Shown one piece after another: positions 35,066 through 46,205 of a DNA stretch of 64,000 nucleotides. Numbering within the stretch: the first letter of the stretch is position 1; each line of letters begins with the position of its first letter. The translations under genes were made by a program, and so were the position numbers. Source of the stretch: Trichocoleus sp. (lineage in GTDB: Bacteria; Cyanobacteriota; Cyanobacteriia; Elainellales; Elainellaceae); assembly GCA_036702865.1 (NCBI GenBank), contig DATNQD010000059.1:372001-436000 (forward strand), written 5' to 3'. The notes beneath the pieces are model-generated. The model saw nothing but the letters and a program-made list of their open reading frames with translations. It ran no database searches and had not been told where the DNA came from.

Positions 35066-35605
35066 ATGACTCCCGACCCTAACCCTACGGCTCTCTCCAC
35101 GTTAGAGTCGATCGCTTACATCAACGAAAACGGTGAGATTCCCGATCAATTTGCTGGAAAAGTCGGTGTCTATGCCATTTTTGACGAATCTGAGACGCTG
35201 CAATACATTGGTTATTCCCGCGATGTTTTTCTGAGCCTGAAGCAGCATCTCGTTCGACAACCACAGAGATGCTACAGCTTTAAGGTACAGACGATCGATC
35301 GTCCCAGCCGCACGATATTAGAAGAAATCCGCAATGCCTGGATTGCCGAAAACGGCACGACCCCGATCGGAAATGGTGCAGATGAACCACTGTGGAGTCA
35401 GGCGATCGATGCGAAAGCACAGATGACTCCAGAAGAAAAAGCAGCTTATCTGGCAAGCGATGATCTGGGTCGAACCAAACTGCTGAAGCAGGTGGCAAGG
35501 CGTGTCGAAGCCGAAGTATTCGCAGTACTGGAATCACGGCAGATAAAAATGGCGCTCCGGTTTGATCCAAAGCTCAAAGAGGAAGGATTGCTGAGTCTGA
35601 AGTAG
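35066..35605 (+). CDS. GIY-YIG domain protein
   Basis: This 179-residue protein has a GIY-YIG domain near residues 32-95: GVYAIFDESETLQYIGYSRD, then the following arginine-containing helix and a Glu near RTILEEIRNAWI. The family contains homing endonucleases, UvrC and SLX1 nucleases, but stand-alone cyanobacterial versions of this kind have no tested activity that I know. The C-terminal 80 residues are helical and without a known domain. It is the last gene of a possible menA-hypothetical-GIY-YIG run and is convergent with the GH57 gene 33 bp away. Confidence 0.85.
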   Translation: MTPDPNPTALSTLESIAYINENGEIPDQFAGKVGVYAIFDESETLQYIGYSRDVFLSLKQHLVRQPQRCYSFKVQTIDRPSRTILEEIRNAWIAENGTTPIGNGADEPLWSQAIDAKAQMTPEEKAAYLASDDLGRTKLLKQVARRVEAEVFAVLESRQIKMALRFDPKLKEEGLLSLK

Positions 35606-35638
35606 GCAGGGGAAAGGGAACAGGTGAAAAGCGGTTAC

Positions 35639-37279
35639 CTACTTAACTAGAGCAATCCCTCGATCGAAAATTGTACGAGCGTAGTCTGTCCAAACTCCCT
35701 GACCCCAATAGCGGAAGCAGCTTGTTTGTAGCAGCAGATTACAGAGTAGGGCTTGCTGATAGTCAGATTGTTGGGTCATAGCAGGGTCAGCTTGAACGAT
35801 CGCATCGTATTTTTGATGAAAGGCTGCACTGAGTTGATTCATCGGTTCCAGCACATTTTCATAGCCTCTGACCCAACTTAATTCATTTGTCCAGGATGCA
35901 CCGTCCATATGGAACTGGTGATCGGTTTGCTTGAGATGAGTAATGGCTGCTTCCACAGCCTCCGTGGTGGGATGCTCAGGGTTCACCTGCTGCCATATTT
36001 TATGCTGCTGGACTGCCTGACAGATCGGGTAATCTGCTGGGTTAACTCCGGCGGCTTCGATCAGTTCTAAATATTCTGTACCGTTCATTGGGACGGTTCC
36101 CGTTGTGTTGCTCTGGTCTCGAATTTCGTAGTAAGTTTTCAGCAAATCACGGGGATATTCATTCATCATGACGCCACCATTTTCACCATCGGCAATTTGC
36201 GTGACGAGTGACGGAATTTGGACTTGTCCGATCGCCTGTTTTCCCTTGCCTTTCGCTTCATGATAAGGCTGCATTTGCGCCACCAATTTGGTGTCCGAGC
36301 CTTGGGTTTTGATCAGAGCCGTGATGGCGATCGTTTCACCCTGCGAATTCCGAGCAACTAACCGATTCGGCACATATTTTTGGTCTTGCTGGAGTGCAGA
36401 ACCATCGAGATTTTCGACTGAATGTTCTTGCACCATCAGCCAGCGATAGCCGCATTCTTTCAAGGCTTTGATATATTCGTAGAGCGTGTCTGGATGATTC
36501 GGCAGGTGCATTTCGGGCGGCGAAAATCCCTTGACTCGCTTCAGTGCCTCAAAGCCAAAAATTGCCGCAAAGTGATGTTGCCACGCTTGAATCTGTAGCT
36601 TCAGATCAGGAATTGGCGTCGAAGGAACAACAGCATGGCTCCACATCGTTCCAAGCCATTCCACATGAAGATAATATTGCGGGTCGCAGGCGATGCGTTT
36701 GAGCGAATTGAGAATGTCATCGCGTCCCATTTGCTGCAAACCCCAGAGCAAATTGCCGGAATAGTCCAGCATAATCCGTGGATTACATCCTTCTGATACC
36801 AGTTGTGGAATAAAATCGCCCATGCGTGAATAGCACCAGGCAAAGGGATCAGCATTGTGATTATCGCCTTCATGTGGATGCTCATACATATACTGCAAAT
36901 TGCTAATGAATGAGCCATTGACGCCTGCGGGAATCGTGGGTTGATGCATATGCAGCGCACAAGCAAACCCAGCCGTGATATTTTTGATATCTAAATTCGT
37001 GATTGGCAAATACAAAGATTCTTGCTGATTAACGATCGATCCAATAACTGATTCTGAACCACAAAAATTAGGTAAATCAGAACGAAATTCATCTGAAGCA
37101 AGTGAGCTTGAAGACAGGCTGACAGTCATAGAAGTTGGTGCCTTAATCAAAAGAATATCTGGCGAAGCAAAGTTCTGTGGGGCGACTCTCCTGGTAAAGA
37201 CGGCTTCGATCGCTGCCTCAACGTTACCGTATTCTGCAAGGAATCTCTCCGCAGCTTGCTTGTTTGCTTCAAGAACCAC
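35639..37279 (-). CDS. Glycoside hydrolase family 57 protein
   Basis: This 546-residue protein has GH57 features: FACALHMHQPTIPAG, LSWVRGYENVL and a region ending FSPPEMHLPNHPDTLYEYIK, which carries the catalytic-machinery-like Glu/His. About 55 N-terminal residues precede the hydrolase part. GH57 enzymes act on alpha-glucans (amylases, amylopullulanases, branching enzymes) with a Glu/Asp pair in a (beta/alpha)7 barrel; the exact specificity cannot be read here. The start appears to be GTG 37279. A glucan role fits the GH13 enzyme at 7.3 kb, but they are not linked. Confidence 0.88.
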   Translation of the reverse strand: MVLEANKQAAERFLAEYGNVEAAIEAVFTRRVAPQNFASPDILLIKAPTSMTVSLSSSSLASDEFRSDLPNFCGSESVIGSIVNQQESLYLPITNLDIKNITAGFACALHMHQPTIPAGVNGSFISNLQYMYEHPHEGDNHNADPFAWCYSRMGDFIPQLVSEGCNPRIMLDYSGNLLWGLQQMGRDDILNSLKRIACDPQYYLHVEWLGTMWSHAVVPSTPIPDLKLQIQAWQHHFAAIFGFEALKRVKGFSPPEMHLPNHPDTLYEYIKALKECGYRWLMVQEHSVENLDGSALQQDQKYVPNRLVARNSQGETIAITALIKTQGSDTKLVAQMQPYHEAKGKGKQAIGQVQIPSLVTQIADGENGGVMMNEYPRDLLKTYYEIRDQSNTTGTVPMNGTEYLELIEAAGVNPADYPICQAVQQHKIWQQVNPEHPTTEAVEAAITHLKQTDHQFHMDGASWTNELSWVRGYENVLEPMNQLSAAFHQKYDAIVQADPAMTQQSDYQQALLCNLLLQTSCFRYWGQGVWTDYARTIFDRGIALVK

Positions 37280-37339
37280 GTCAGGCGATCGACCCTATCC
37301 AGAACGGCTGAGTGTCAGCTTTTTTCCATTCAGTAGAGA

Positions 37340-38431
37340 TTAGCGACCCAACAAATTTGGAATTCCCTCACACCCACCAGGAATTGTTTTGCGCGTTTTA
37401 GAACCGCCCCAGGCACAGCAGTAGTATCGTTGTGATTCAGAGAGCCGTTGGACTTTTGTAAAGTCAGCATCTTCGATCACGGCTCCTGTATAAGCTCCGG
37501 ATTTGTAGTTGGGGAACTCAGCCCGAGTGCGGGGGGTGGCGGTTTTAGTAGAGCCGTAGAACAGGCGCGCTTCAAACAAATCAGCATTAGAAAAGTCAGC
37601 CTCGCTAAGAATCGTTCGGGCAAGGTTTGTTCGTACCAGATCACAGTGATGTAAATTGGCTCGAATCATGTTGATGTCGCTTAGATCTGTCCACCGCAAG
37701 TCAGCCCGTTCTAAATTTGCTCCAGCCAGCATCACGCCTAAATCAATCACCCGCACGCCATTCACTCGATCTTCGGCATAGCCCCCCACACCGTCTAAAA
37801 TTGCTCGTCCTAGACGCTGGTCGCGCAAGAGAGGGGTGAGCAGTCCGGCACTAGAGAGAAACCGCAGCACTTTGGCTTTCCCTGCCGCATCCACACTCCC
37901 CAAAATTGCTGCCGTTCGTCCTTCTGCAATCGCCCGTTCCATGGGAAAATCTTCGAGCAAGCCATCATCATCAAGCGTGAGTTCGGCAATGCCTTGAAAG
38001 TATGAATCGATCGTCTGCTGCTGCGTCACCGTATTTTGCTGGGTCGTCAGGCGTTTTGTTGTAACAAATTGCTCCCAGGTGACATAAAGTGCCAAGACCG
38101 CAATCAAAATTTGTCCGACTGCACTCAACAAGCCAATGAGTGTACCAAATCCATCCCAGTTAATTTGCTGCCACCAGTCTCTAATCCACTGATTTAGGGG
38201 ATCAACCTGTGTCAATCCAATGGCTGCCAAAATTGCTGCCACCAACGCCAATCTAAATCGCCACTGCTGCTGAAAAAAACGTCGCCAATTAATCCGAGAG
38301 AACAGCGTTGTGCCTATCACCCACAGCGACAGCAACAGAGCAACGATCGCTCCGATTCGCCCTAACCAACTGATTCCGGCAACCAAGCCGATGAACATCA
38401 GTCCGATTGCCACTCCAATTAGCCAGATCAC
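37340..38431 (-). CDS. Membrane protein with pentapeptide repeats
   Basis: The longest open frame starts at 38599, but I place the start at GTG 38431. There GAGGAGAAAGGAA stands just upstream, and the first residues (VIWLIGVAIGLMFIGLVAG) form the first membrane helix. The 363-residue protein then has about three more membrane helices, a long soluble part and pentapeptide repeats near residues 225-285 (LAGANLERADLRWTDL, SEADFSNADLFEARL). The end is Cys/Gly-rich. The role is unknown; such proteins may scaffold membrane complexes. The CHAD gene is divergent. Confidence 0.83.
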   Translation of the reverse strand: MIWLIGVAIGLMFIGLVAGISWLGRIGAIVALLLSLWVIGTTLFSRINWRRFFQQQWRFRLALVAAILAAIGLTQVDPLNQWIRDWWQQINWDGFGTLIGLLSAVGQILIAVLALYVTWEQFVTTKRLTTQQNTVTQQQTIDSYFQGIAELTLDDDGLLEDFPMERAIAEGRTAAILGSVDAAGKAKVLRFLSSAGLLTPLLRDQRLGRAILDGVGGYAEDRVNGVRVIDLGVMLAGANLERADLRWTDLSDINMIRANLHHCDLVRTNLARTILSEADFSNADLFEARLFYGSTKTATPRTRAEFPNYKSGAYTGAVIEDADFTKVQRLSESQRYYCCAWGGSKTRKTIPGGCEGIPNLLGR

Positions 38432-38600
38432 TTCCTTTCTCCTCACACAATAACCGCTTGATGCTAACGATTTTCCAACATACCAGCTCGATCGCCCAAT
38501 AATCATAGGCAGCTTCAACCCAATAGGACGATTGGATTCTGCAATGCCCCAGGGTAAGATCAGAATCTTCTGGGAAGATGCATGACCGGGAACCGGCAAT

Positions 38601-39590
38601 ATGAAAAATACAGGAAGGGATAGCGTCTCGAAGGCAGCGGTATCACAACAAGCCTTAGGCGACTTTGCTTACAGCATCATTGCTGAGCAGTTTCGCCGGA
38701 TCATGAAGCGGGAAAAGCAAGTTTTAGAAGACAAAGAGCCAGAACATCTACACCAAATGCGCGTCGGCACTCGACGTTTGCGGACAGCACTGCAAATTTT
38801 TGATCGGGCGATCGTTCTTCCTAAAGTTGCGCGAGCAAACTATATTCGGGATCTGGCGCGAGTTCTAGGGGCAGTCAGAGATATGGACGTCCAATTGGCT
38901 GATCTCCAGAATAACTACCAGCCGCAGCTCGAGAAGCAAGAACAAAAAGACCTGAAGCAGGTTGTCAAAGCGCTAGAACAGCAGCGAGTTGCAGCCCTAG
39001 AGCAAATGAAAGCTACCTTAAAGGGGCGATCGTACAAAGCCTTAAAAGCGGCTTATGAGTCCTGGTTGGAGAAACCAGAATATCAACCGATCGCCAACTT
39101 GTCCCTCGCGATCGTATTGCCTGATGTCTTGAGTCCGCTACTCTCTGAAGTGCTGCTGCATCCGGGTTGGCTAGTCGAGCGGCAGCAAATTTCGACGGAA
39201 AACGGGGAAAGAATTCACGATTTGCGAAAGCTTTGTAAGCAGGCGCGCTACCAAACTGAATTTTTCAGCTCTTTCTATGGAGAAGAATTTCAGATTTGGA
39301 TTGATGAAATTAAAGCAATTCAAGATCGGTTAGGTGTGTTTCAAGATACACAGGTTTTGCAGGCATTACTGGTTCAGGTTTTAGGGCAAAAAACCAAACT
39401 GCCGACGCTGCAACAATTAATTCAACAAAAGCAAACGGAAGCGCTATCGCAGTGGGAAGCAACTCGCCAAAAGTATCTTGATTCCGGATTTCGCTACCAC
39501 CTACATCAAATTCTGTTGCAGCCAACGGTATCGACAACCGCACATCCAGATCTAATTGAATTAAATCCCTTGATCAATCAGTCTAATTAG
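38601..39590 (+). CDS. CHAD-domain protein
   Basis: This 329-residue protein is a CHAD domain: paired helical repeats with the conserved HLHQMRVGTRRLRTALQIF motif near residues 50-68, RDMDVQLADL and RIHDLRKLCKQARYQTEFF. The basic pocket binds inorganic polyphosphate, and CHAD proteins often sit beside polyphosphate kinase or phosphate genes; here none is adjacent. It starts 170 bp from the divergent membrane pentapeptide gene. It is soluble with no signal peptide. Confidence 0.92.
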   Translation: MKNTGRDSVSKAAVSQQALGDFAYSIIAEQFRRIMKREKQVLEDKEPEHLHQMRVGTRRLRTALQIFDRAIVLPKVARANYIRDLARVLGAVRDMDVQLADLQNNYQPQLEKQEQKDLKQVVKALEQQRVAALEQMKATLKGRSYKALKAAYESWLEKPEYQPIANLSLAIVLPDVLSPLLSEVLLHPGWLVERQQISTENGERIHDLRKLCKQARYQTEFFSSFYGEEFQIWIDEIKAIQDRLGVFQDTQVLQALLVQVLGQKTKLPTLQQLIQQKQTEALSQWEATRQKYLDSGFRYHLHQILLQPTVSTTAHPDLIELNPLINQSN

Positions 39591-39794
39591 TTCAGCGATC
39601 GGGTGAATAACCTTAAGATTTTCTAGCTAATTTTCAGCTTCTGATCGAACCAGTTCTACTATCGGCAGTGACTAGCTCAATGTTGATGTAAGCAAATGAT
39701 TTTCAGGATTGAGCCAGCTTCACAAAAGCAACCATTCCTGGTATTTCCATCTGTAGCAGTCATTACAAAGGCTAAGGTAATTTGATCTGACTGA

Positions 39795-41084
<1,290 letters not shown>

Positions 41085-41121
41085 ATCCAATCGTTAAATT
41101 TAATCGTTGGATGCACCATCC
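41085..41121. repeat. Imperfect palindrome directly after the enolase stop
   Basis: Right after the stop, ATCCAA-TCG-TTAAATTTAA-TCG-TTGGAT (41085-41112) is symmetrical except for the TCG pairs. An overlapping perfect hairpin GGATG-CAC-CATCC spans 41109-41121. No T run follows, so neither is a clear terminator. Confidence 0.4.
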
Positions 41122-41172
41122 CTCACCTTGGGGGAACGAGGTTAGTGAAAGATGTGGAGGCTCAGCGGGAAC

Positions 41173-42471
41173 TTACAGGCGGCTCTCAGTCAGGGTAGCA
41201 GCGGCAGGATCAGGTAAGGAACTGGACGCATCAACAGCAGGAGGAACATAATTCGTTGCGCCAGTGAATAGCCCTGCCAGCTTTTTAGCCTCTGTGGTGA
41301 TGTTGTGCTGCTGAGCAGTTCGGTTCGCTCCGGCAAGCCCCATCTGTTCAAGTTGGGCAGTTGGGCACTGAAGCGCCTCTCGCATGGCGGCAGTTAATTC
41401 ATCAAGATCGCCGGGAGGAACAAGCCAACCTGAAATGCCAGAGCGTACCAGTTCAGGGATGCCGTTGATGTGGGTTGTAATCACAGGACGATGCAGCGCC
41501 AGAGACTCCATCAAGACGACTGGTAAGCCTTCAGCAAAACTCGGCAACACCATGGCTCTAGATGCCAAAAGCTCTTGGCGAATCGTGTCGCTATTTGCCC
41601 ATCCGAATAGCTCGATCGTGTTTTCTAACCCAGCAGCCTGAATAGATGACTCGATCGCCTCACGCAACTCTCCATCCCCGATTAAGACAAGCTTGAACTG
41701 GAATCCTTCATTCACAAGCTGTTTTGCAGCTTCAATGAGCAAAAATTGTCCCTTCTGCTCCGTCAGACGACCAATGCAAACAAAACGGGGCTGATCAGGA
41801 ATGGGAACCGGGGTTTGCGCCAAAAAGCTGTCATCAATGCCGCAACGGACGACATGAATTTTAGACCACTGCTTTAGAGAACACCAGCGGTAAAGCTGAC
41901 TTTTACAGTAGGAGCTAATTGCAACGACAAACGCCGCTCGGTTGATCTTCTCAGGCAGGGCAATTGCCTGAACCTTGTCAAACTCTTCAGGACCATGCAC
42001 CGTAAAGCTATAAGATACTTTGCCTAAAGCACTACAAAGCATCGCGACTGTTGTGGAGTTTGTGCCAAAGTGAGCATGAATATGCAGGATGTTTTCTTCT
42101 ACCAACCAATTCCATAGAACACAAGCTTCTGCAAAATAAGCCAGATGGAGAAGAATGCCTCTGTCCGATCGCCAGCTACAGCGTAAGGCAAGTTGAAGGG
42201 CTTGAAGAAACGATCGAGGACGATGGACTGCTACTTTGATTGATCCTGTGAGGAGTCGTCCTAAGCGTTGAGCAATGCCGCCGCCCAGAATGAATCGAGT
42301 CTTCGTCAGTTCTTGCTGATCTGCGGCATCGACCAGTTCACTGCCCTGTGAGCGAAGTGCAAAGCGCGACACCGTTAAGCCACAAGCCTCCAGTGCCAAG
42401 ATTTCTCGTCGAATAAAGCTATGACTAACTTTAGGATACTGATTGACCAGATAAGCAACGCGGAGAGTCAT
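41173..42471 (-). CDS. Glycosyltransferase family 4 (WcaL-like)
   Basis: This 432-residue transferase begins MTLRVAYLVNQYPKVSHSFIRREI, typical of colanic-acid WcaL-like GT4 enzymes, and has the GT-B C-terminal donor-site motif (FAEGLPVVLMESLALHRPVITT, Glu-x7-Glu). An upstream in-frame ATG at 42522 adds 17 residues without family similarity. Soluble, retaining transferases of this kind add sugars to a lipid-linked polysaccharide repeat. It is the last gene of the leftward cluster 41173-48832; the Wzy-type gene lies 179 bp upstream. Donor and acceptor are unknown. Confidence 0.9.
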   Translation of the reverse strand: MTLRVAYLVNQYPKVSHSFIRREILALEACGLTVSRFALRSQGSELVDAADQQELTKTRFILGGGIAQRLGRLLTGSIKVAVHRPRSFLQALQLALRCSWRSDRGILLHLAYFAEACVLWNWLVEENILHIHAHFGTNSTTVAMLCSALGKVSYSFTVHGPEEFDKVQAIALPEKINRAAFVVAISSYCKSQLYRWCSLKQWSKIHVVRCGIDDSFLAQTPVPIPDQPRFVCIGRLTEQKGQFLLIEAAKQLVNEGFQFKLVLIGDGELREAIESSIQAAGLENTIELFGWANSDTIRQELLASRAMVLPSFAEGLPVVLMESLALHRPVITTHINGIPELVRSGISGWLVPPGDLDELTAAMREALQCPTAQLEQMGLAGANRTAQQHNITTEAKKLAGLFTGATNYVPPAVDASSSLPDPAAATLTESRL

Positions 42472-42649
42472 AGAAAAGTTTTGAGTAAAAGAAACTGTTG
42501 CACAGGAAAGCTTTGAACTCACAGCATCCGACAGACGACAGGAAACAACCCCCTGACAGCGATTACTATCGTCACTTGCAGTTCATCCAGTTCATCCGTG
42601 AGAGCAAGTTGAATTGATCCGATCGAATCAGATTGAACCAGCTTTAAGA

Positions 42650-44053
42650 TTAAGCCGTCATTGCGCGTCCAGGGACGGCAGGTCGTCTTACTGCTTGCTT
42701 GAGTTTTTCTGGTTTTAGAACCAAACCCGCAACACCGCCGATCGCCAGAACGTAAATCGGGTTCAGGTGAGCGTTTACCAAACTATCAACCATGTACAGC
42801 AGCACCGTGACTGCCATGACTGCAACCGGAGCTACTTTAGGGTGTGACCAGACTTTTGCTGGGTAACGCATCCAGAAAATGCTTGCTACAGGTAAGAGCA
42901 TCGAGGCTGTCATGCTAATCAGCCCAACAAGACCGTTAACGCCGTAAGCGAGAATCCATAGACTATCTTGAACGGTGATATTGCCATATTCATCAAGGGG
43001 AACGCGCGATCGTCCCCAACCTGCCCAGCCAAATACCATCCGAAGCCTAGCGTGCTGCGTCAAAAGCTCTTCGTTGGTAAAGCGGAATTCCAGCGACTGT
43101 ACCCGCTCTGGGGGTAGAAACTGCGATAAGGTCTCAATGATCTGGTCTGAGAAGTAATGTGAAGTCGCGGTGTTGGCGTAAAGGTAAGAACAGATCAAGG
43201 TGATAATAACGAAGACGGGTAGGGCAGTCCGAAACCTTTTGCCGTAGAACAGCAAGAGCAGTCCTAATGCGAACTGAATGTATGCTCCAGTCGATCGCAT
43301 GAGGATAAAGGTGAAAAGCAACGAACCAACCACCCACTTCATTTGGAAGCCCCAAAGCTGCTTCACGGCCCCGGTTCGCCAGAGCCAAATGCCAATAAGT
43401 GTGGCTGCCATCATGAATGCACCAACTGTCAAGCCATGGCGCATAAATACCAGCGGACGATAGCCACCCAAGCGAACAGATTGACCAAAATCACCAAAAG
43501 CGTAGTCACCGTACACAAAGCGGTGCAGTTGGGGGCTCAACCGTGACTCAAGCAGGCAAAGGGGCATGTAGATTACACCCCCTGTAAAAATTCCAACTGC
43601 CAGTTGTCGAATTCCAGCCAGGTTGTTGAGATAAATTCGTCCTAAAAAGTAGGGAATGCCCCAGGTCATGGTCTGATCGAGAATGGCTGAGAGCCCATCA
43701 TAAGCTCCTAAACCATTTGTCATCGATGAAACAAAGGGGCAAAGACACCAAACGAGCATCGGTAGGTCAATCCAGCCAAAGCGGAAAGAACCAAATCGCC
43801 CGACATCAAAGATAAAGGTTGCTAGAAGTACGCCATAGCAGGTTGCCGACATTTTGGTATAGTCGGGGATGCCAGGAAGTGCCAGGGTGGCCTCTGGTAG
43901 AAACATCCAGGCACCCAGGAAGCTCATGACGACCGCTCTCTGGGCAGGATATTTGCTGAATAGATAAATAACAAAAGGAATCCAGCAAAACATCACAAGG
44001 GGCACAGTCGGTGCGACATGTCCGCCTGGATTGAAGGTTAAAGTAAAGCCCAT
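42650..44053 (-). CDS. O-antigen polymerase/ligase-like membrane protein
   Basis: This 467-residue protein has about ten to twelve membrane helices. A large soluble loop of the kind seen between helices in Wzy/WaaL polymerases and ligases lies near residues 310-350 (SDQIIETLSQFLPPERVQSLEFRF then NEELLTQHARLRM). The fold and cluster context support a role in polymerising or transferring glycan repeats. No residue proves catalysis. GGAGAG precedes ATG 44053. It lies between the 2OG oxygenase gene and the GT4 gene in the same direction, 92 and 179 bp away. Confidence 0.82.
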   Translation of the reverse strand: MGFTLTFNPGGHVAPTVPLVMFCWIPFVIYLFSKYPAQRAVVMSFLGAWMFLPEATLALPGIPDYTKMSATCYGVLLATFIFDVGRFGSFRFGWIDLPMLVWCLCPFVSSMTNGLGAYDGLSAILDQTMTWGIPYFLGRIYLNNLAGIRQLAVGIFTGGVIYMPLCLLESRLSPQLHRFVYGDYAFGDFGQSVRLGGYRPLVFMRHGLTVGAFMMAATLIGIWLWRTGAVKQLWGFQMKWVVGSLLFTFILMRSTGAYIQFALGLLLLFYGKRFRTALPVFVIITLICSYLYANTATSHYFSDQIIETLSQFLPPERVQSLEFRFTNEELLTQHARLRMVFGWAGWGRSRVPLDEYGNITVQDSLWILAYGVNGLVGLISMTASMLLPVASIFWMRYPAKVWSHPKVAPVAVMAVTVLLYMVDSLVNAHLNPIYVLAIGGVAGLVLKPEKLKQAVRRPAVPGRAMTA

Positions 44054-44144
44054 AAGAATCTCTCCGTCACCGCTTGCCCGATCTCACCATTACTCTGTCG
44101 AGTAGACTCCGTTCTAGCATTCCACTTTGCTCGCAGTCCAGCTT

Positions 44145-44945
44145 TTACTTTTTGCTGATCCCTGGAATCATGCTTTTGACCAACTGTTTCACGCTCATTT
44201 TTTCCTTCTTGATTTCTAATTCTTCTCCTGGTCTGGCTCGAAACACCGTGGAATGAGGGACGGCTCTCGTTTCGTGGGCTGGGCGACCATTACTGTAGTA
44301 ATAGAGGGCAAGCGATTTGCGAGTTCGACCTGTTGGACAAGTGAGCGGTTCGGGGTGTCCATGATAAGAAAAATCAGTCGTACTAAAAATCACGCATCGA
44401 TTGAAGATGGGCAGAATTTTTTTGCTGCACTGAGTTACCTCTTGATCCCAAAGCTCTAAATGTCCACCGTATGATTCTTCCCAGTCTTTGTTGAGGTAAA
44501 TCAGTAGGTTTAGACGGCGATCGAGGTTGAGCCGCTCATGCCGATTGAAATCAACGTGCATCTTGAGATATCCGCCTGGCTCGATCTGATGTAGACCGCC
44601 GCCGACAAAGTGTGGATCAGGAATTAATCCCTGGATGCCTGTTAATTGCTCTAGGAAACTGATAAAAGTAGACGAGTTAAGTTGATAGAGCAAAGTGCGA
44701 GTAGATTCTCCCATCTGCAGCTCAGACTTGGTTGCAAGTTTACGCTCTGCGGCTGCTTCAAACTTCTGCCAGTCGATCGATTGAGGGTCAGGAAACTCAG
44801 TCAGAATTGCATCTAGGACTGCTTCTGAGAGAAAGTTATCAATAACGATATGGGGGAAAGGATCTGCCTGAGCATAAGCTTCTTGATATTGTTGTGCCAG
44901 ATTCTCTAGACGGTTTGGGTCAAGGCAATTCATGATAAAACTCAT
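44145..44945 (-). CDS. 2-oxoglutarate/Fe(II) dioxygenase, prolyl-4-hydroxylase-like
   Basis: This 266-residue protein has the iron ligands of the family: His130-x-Asp132 in KMHVDFNRH and a distal His195/His197 in SYHGHPEPL. The 2-oxoglutarate-binding Arg209 lies in GRTRKSLALYYYS, and the DxxLELWD strand sits between. The N-terminal QADPFPHIVIDNFL is usual for P4H-like bacterial proteins. It uses O2 and 2-oxoglutarate to hydroxylate a substrate. Embedded in a polysaccharide cluster, it could modify a sugar, an amide-linked acyl group or a protein; none is shown. Start ATG 44945 follows AAGGG. Confidence 0.9.
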   Translation of the reverse strand: MSFIMNCLDPNRLENLAQQYQEAYAQADPFPHIVIDNFLSEAVLDAILTEFPDPQSIDWQKFEAAAERKLATKSELQMGESTRTLLYQLNSSTFISFLEQLTGIQGLIPDPHFVGGGLHQIEPGGYLKMHVDFNRHERLNLDRRLNLLIYLNKDWEESYGGHLELWDQEVTQCSKKILPIFNRCVIFSTTDFSYHGHPEPLTCPTGRTRKSLALYYYSNGRPAHETRAVPHSTVFRARPGEELEIKKEKMSVKQLVKSMIPGISKK

Positions 44946-45101
44946 GGGGCACCCTTTAGCAATAGAAACAGTAGGGCTTTTATCTCATCAACTATGACAC
45001 TGGAGAATTAGACATTTACCTGCGAGAAACCCGCTTCAAACAAAATTCATGAAGCGGTGCAATTTGCGTAAAAATTCGTAGAAGCTCTGCTTGTGCAGCA
45101 T

Positions 45102-46205
45102 CTAGACTGTCATACCGAGTTCTGATTTCTCAATTGCTTGCTGGAGAGCAGCTTCAAACCGATCGGTTGCATCTTCCCAGGTATACTCGTTCACTCTTGC
45201 ATAAGCTATCTCTGACATTTGCTGCCATTCTGCCTCAGTCATCTGGTAGATCTGCTCAATTGCTTGGGCGATCGCTTCTGGATTTTCTGGCTCGACCAAA
45301 ATTCCCGCCCCATCTGCCAGTAGCTCTGGAGCAGCTCCAGCAGGTGTACCAATGACAGGAGTACGACAAGCCATCGCTTCCAGAATGGGTAGACCAAACC
45401 CTTCTGAGCGGCTAGCAAATAGCCAGGCATCGCACTGAGAATAGAAATCTCGCAGTCGTTCTTGAGGAGGACGATAAGCAAATTTGGCTTCAGGCGGCAA
45501 GGGTAATGACTCGGTGAGTTCGCTGCTGCCAAATGTAACCAGACGCATGTTAGGAATCCGCTGTGCTGCAAGCGCAAATGCTTTGAGACTCAAATCGCAG
45601 CCCTTCCAGGGTGTATGAGAATAAACCATTCCTACAGTTGGGACAGCCTGCTTCTTCCGAGGTGGCGCATAAAACTGCTTCGTGTCTACGCTGTTTGGTA
45701 CAAGAGAAACGTTGTTATCGTTATACAAGGTTTTCATCAAGTCCTGGAGCCACTGAGCCACAACAATTTTGTGCAGTGGCAGTCGGTAGCTCGCAGCAGC
45801 CTGTTCTTCGGGCAAATAGTCGAACACCTCATGATGCTGGACGAAGTAAGCTTTTGCGCCTTTAGAGGGCGATAGCTTAGCAACCCATTCTGCCGTTTCC
45901 CACCAGGTTGCAATCACAACATCTGCATCAGGTAGGTCAGCATCGACAACAGGACGGGCGCGATCGAGCAGTTTGCAGGAGACGCCAAAGTTGTCAAAGT
46001 ATGAGGATTTGGACTGCGGCATGGTAATCCAGCCGTTTCCTTTTAATAGAGAACGAATTTGTTCTCGCAGCCCTGGTTTGGAAAGCGGACGCGAAATTAT
46101 GAATACCTCATGCCCTCGTTGCTGGAGCTGCTTTGCGTAGACGGCAACTACACGGTCTCCTCCAGATAGAGAAAACCCGCTACACATTACAAACGTAATC
46201 TTCAT
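45102..46205 (-). CDS. Glycosyltransferase family 4
   Basis: This 367-residue GT-B enzyme starts MKITFVMCSGFSLSGGDRVVAVYAKQL, with a GGDR loop in the acceptor domain, and has the donor-site motif SRSEGFGLPILEAMACRTPVI with the conserved Glu pair. I chose ATG 46205, preceded by GAGG, over 46232. It is soluble, presumably at the inner membrane face. It lies 156 bp upstream of the oxygenase gene and 163 bp downstream of the GT2 gene, in the leftward polysaccharide cluster. Sugar specificity cannot be predicted. Confidence 0.92.
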   Translation of the reverse strand: MKITFVMCSGFSLSGGDRVVAVYAKQLQQRGHEVFIISRPLSKPGLREQIRSLLKGNGWITMPQSKSSYFDNFGVSCKLLDRARPVVDADLPDADVVIATWWETAEWVAKLSPSKGAKAYFVQHHEVFDYLPEEQAAASYRLPLHKIVVAQWLQDLMKTLYNDNNVSLVPNSVDTKQFYAPPRKKQAVPTVGMVYSHTPWKGCDLSLKAFALAAQRIPNMRLVTFGSSELTESLPLPPEAKFAYRPPQERLRDFYSQCDAWLFASRSEGFGLPILEAMACRTPVIGTPAGAAPELLADGAGILVEPENPEAIAQAIEQIYQMTEAEWQQMSEIAYARVNEYTWEDATDRFEAALQQAIEKSELGMTV

